Part shown: one piece after another, positions 12,661 to 13,864 of the stretch
Layout: the number at the start of each line of letters is the position of its first letter
Position numbering within the stretch: the stretch's first letter is position 1
Source of the DNA: Anaerolinea thermophila
GTDB taxonomy: Bacteria > Chloroflexota > Anaerolineae > Anaerolineales > Villigracilaceae
Length of the DNA: 13,864 bases
Assembly: GCA_022729775.1 (NCBI GenBank)
Contig: DZBA01000052.1
Span: 1 to 13,864 of the forward strand
Direction: 5' to 3'
Program-made: the position numbers and the translations under genes
The notes under the pieces: generated by a model
The model's database searches: none
Told to the model about the DNA's origin: nothing
The model's input: only the letters and a program-made list of their open reading frames with translations

Positions 12661-13800
12661 TCAAGCCGCGCCCAGTATTTCTGCGAGCGACAATACTTTT
12701 ATATTTTTTGCCAACGGGTAAGATTGTCTTCCCGGGTACGCGACAAGCAACTCATCTAACTCCAGGTCTTGCATAGCAATCTGCATAGACTTGGTGAGCG
12801 AAGGCGCATCCATGCGCTTACACTCCACTCCAATTCGTTTGCCGTCTTTGATTAATAGCAAATCCAGCTCCGCGCCCGAATAGGTTGACCAAAAATAAGA
12901 TTCATCCGGATTTAAGGCTTTGGTGATTTCTTCGATAACATATCCTTCCCACGAAGCGCCCACGCGCGGATTCAAGAACAGGTCGCGCTCGGAGTTGATG
13001 CCGAGTAAATAATGCAGCAGCCCCGTATCGCGGAAGTAGACCTTCGGCGACTTGACTTGACGCTTGCCCAAATTGGTAAACCAGGGGCGTAATTGGCGCG
13101 CCATAAATAAGGATTCAAGCAAATCCAAATAGTTACGCGCGGTAGTCTCGCTGATGTTCAATGTCCGCGCCGCTTCTGCCGCATTCCATATTTGACCGTG
13201 ATAATGCGCCAGCACGCTCCAAAAGCGGAACAAACTTGCGGATGGAATTTTTACGCCAAATTGCGGAACGTCTCTTTCAAGAAACGTGGAAATAAAATTT
13301 TTGCGCCAGAGCAGGCTTTCTTTGTCTGTTTCAGCTAGGAACGAAAGGGGAAAACTTCCACGCTGCCAGTGTTTGTTCTGCAATTCAACGCCTACTTCTT
13401 CGAGCGCAAATCCGCTCATGTGAATCATCTCAATGCGCCCCGCCAATGATTCGGAAGATTGCCGCAGCAAATCCGGCGATGCGCTTCCCAAAATTAAAAA
13501 GCGCGCCGGCAGCGGGTGGCGGTCTGATAATACGCGCAAGATGGGAAACAACTCGGGACGGCGTTGAATTTCATCTATGACGATCACGCCTTGCAAGTTT
13601 TCAAAAGCCGTCATTGGCTCGTCCAATCGAACAAGGCTTCTGGGGTCTTCAAGGTCAAAATAGTTAATTGAATCAGGGGGTACGATTTCGCGCGCAAGCG
13701 TGGTCTTTCCGCACTGGCGCGGACCAATCAGCGCCACCACGCGATTCCGTTTTAGCGCGTCTTTGACTTCTTTCAACAGGAATGGACGTTTGATCAGCAT
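12661..13800 (-). CDS. AAA-type ATPase with DUF4143-like C-terminal domain
   Basis: A 379-residue protein of the widespread AAA_14/DUF4143 group. The N-terminal P-loop is GPRQCGKTT (26-34), Walker B VIVIDEIQR is at about 73-81, and a sensor-like LILGSASPDLL at about 103-113. A central winged-helix-like part (WNAAEAARTLNISETTARNYLDLLESL, about 205-231) precedes the C-terminal domain, which carries a nuclease-like ELDLLLIKDGKRIGVECK (about 311-328). The cellular role of this family is not settled; members are often scattered and associated with mobile or defence DNA. No good ribosome binding site is visible; a hairpin ends 9 bases before the ATG. It is convergent with era, with no terminator between. 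Confidence 0.9.
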   Translation of the reverse strand: MLIKRPFLLKEVKDALKRNRVVALIGPRQCGKTTLAREIVPPDSINYFDLEDPRSLVRLDEPMTAFENLQGVIVIDEIQRRPELFPILRVLSDRHPLPARFLILGSASPDLLRQSSESLAGRIEMIHMSGFALEEVGVELQNKHWQRGSFPLSFLAETDKESLLWRKNFISTFLERDVPQFGVKIPSASLFRFWSVLAHYHGQIWNAAEAARTLNISETTARNYLDLLESLFMARQLRPWFTNLGKRQVKSPKVYFRDTGLLHYLLGINSERDLFLNPRVGASWEGYVIEEITKALNPDESYFWSTYSGAELDLLLIKDGKRIGVECKRMDAPSLTKSMQIAMQDLELDELLVAYPGRQSYPLAKNIKVLSLAEILGAA

Positions 13801-13809
13801 GTTTTATTT

Positions 13810-13850
13810 TACCTTGAAAATCCCCACCCTGCTTGCGGATTTTCAAGGTA
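13810..13850. repeat. 14-bp perfect hairpin upstream of the AAA ATPase start
   Basis: TACCTTGAAAATCC (13810-13823) and GGATTTTCAAGGTA (13837-13850) are perfect inverse complements around a 13-base loop. A further ATTTT/AAAAT pair lies outside after small bulges. There is no T run on either side, so it is not an intrinsic terminator. In the mRNA of the minus-strand gene it would end 9 bases before the start codon, where a ribosome must bind. Confidence 0.8.
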
Positions 13851-13864
13851 GGCAAAATACCCCT

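Overview
The window reads as a piece of a Chloroflexota chromosome, most likely Anaerolineae-like. This is an inference from a bacterial Elp3 (radical SAM + GNAT), lipoprotein-type adaptors, a ParA-like ATPase with an RGGTGKS P-loop, mixed GC content with many GCG/CGC codons, and abundant short palindromic repeats. No rRNA, tRNA or CRISPR array was seen, and no gap longer than about 300 bases lacks a gene.

Layout. (1) Positions 1-1381, minus strand: an ECF sigma factor, a translationally coupled membrane anti-sigma-like protein, and the start of a glycine-rich lipoprotein cut by the window edge. (2) Positions 1451-2715, plus strand: a promoter, a ParA/MinD-like ATPase and a small winged-helix-like partner, closed by a strong bidirectional terminator. 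(3) Positions 2717-8547, minus strand: a complete export operon. It runs from a consensus promoter with two tandem operator-like palindromes through a TetR-family regulator, two FtsX/MacB-type permeases, one ABC ATPase and two paralogous lipoprotein adaptors (HlyD/MacA type). Every spacer from tetR down to the first adaptor carries a palindromic or hairpin element. (4) Positions 8622-12653, plus strand: elp3, a GxxExxY gene inside a pair of 33-bp inverted repeats, an EamA-type transporter and the GTPase Era. (5) Positions 12661-13800, minus strand: an AAA ATPase with a DUF4143-type C-terminus, convergent with era, with a 14-bp hairpin just upstream of its start.

The most unusual aspect is the palindromic repeats. 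A 57-base element at 6330-6386 can fold into a nearly fully paired three-way junction. A 44-base stretch of it recurs with 39/44 identity inside the elp3 reading frame (9190-9233), where it adds about 15 residues in frame. Single-hairpin relatives lie at 7641-7662 and 7791-7818, and elements with the same flanks but a different stem lie before era. Independent repeat types are seen at 4309-4336, 5036-5096, 7697-7765 and around the GxxExxY gene. Together they suggest a genome colonised by small non-coding palindromic elements, one of which became protein-coding.

How the genes work together: TetR probably represses itself and the exporter by binding over the transcription start. The adaptors are lipoproteins with no outer-membrane channel gene nearby, which fits export across a single membrane. 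Elp3 (tRNA wobble-uridine modification) and Era (30S ribosome maturation) are housekeeping translation genes, separated by the inserted cassette and the transporter.
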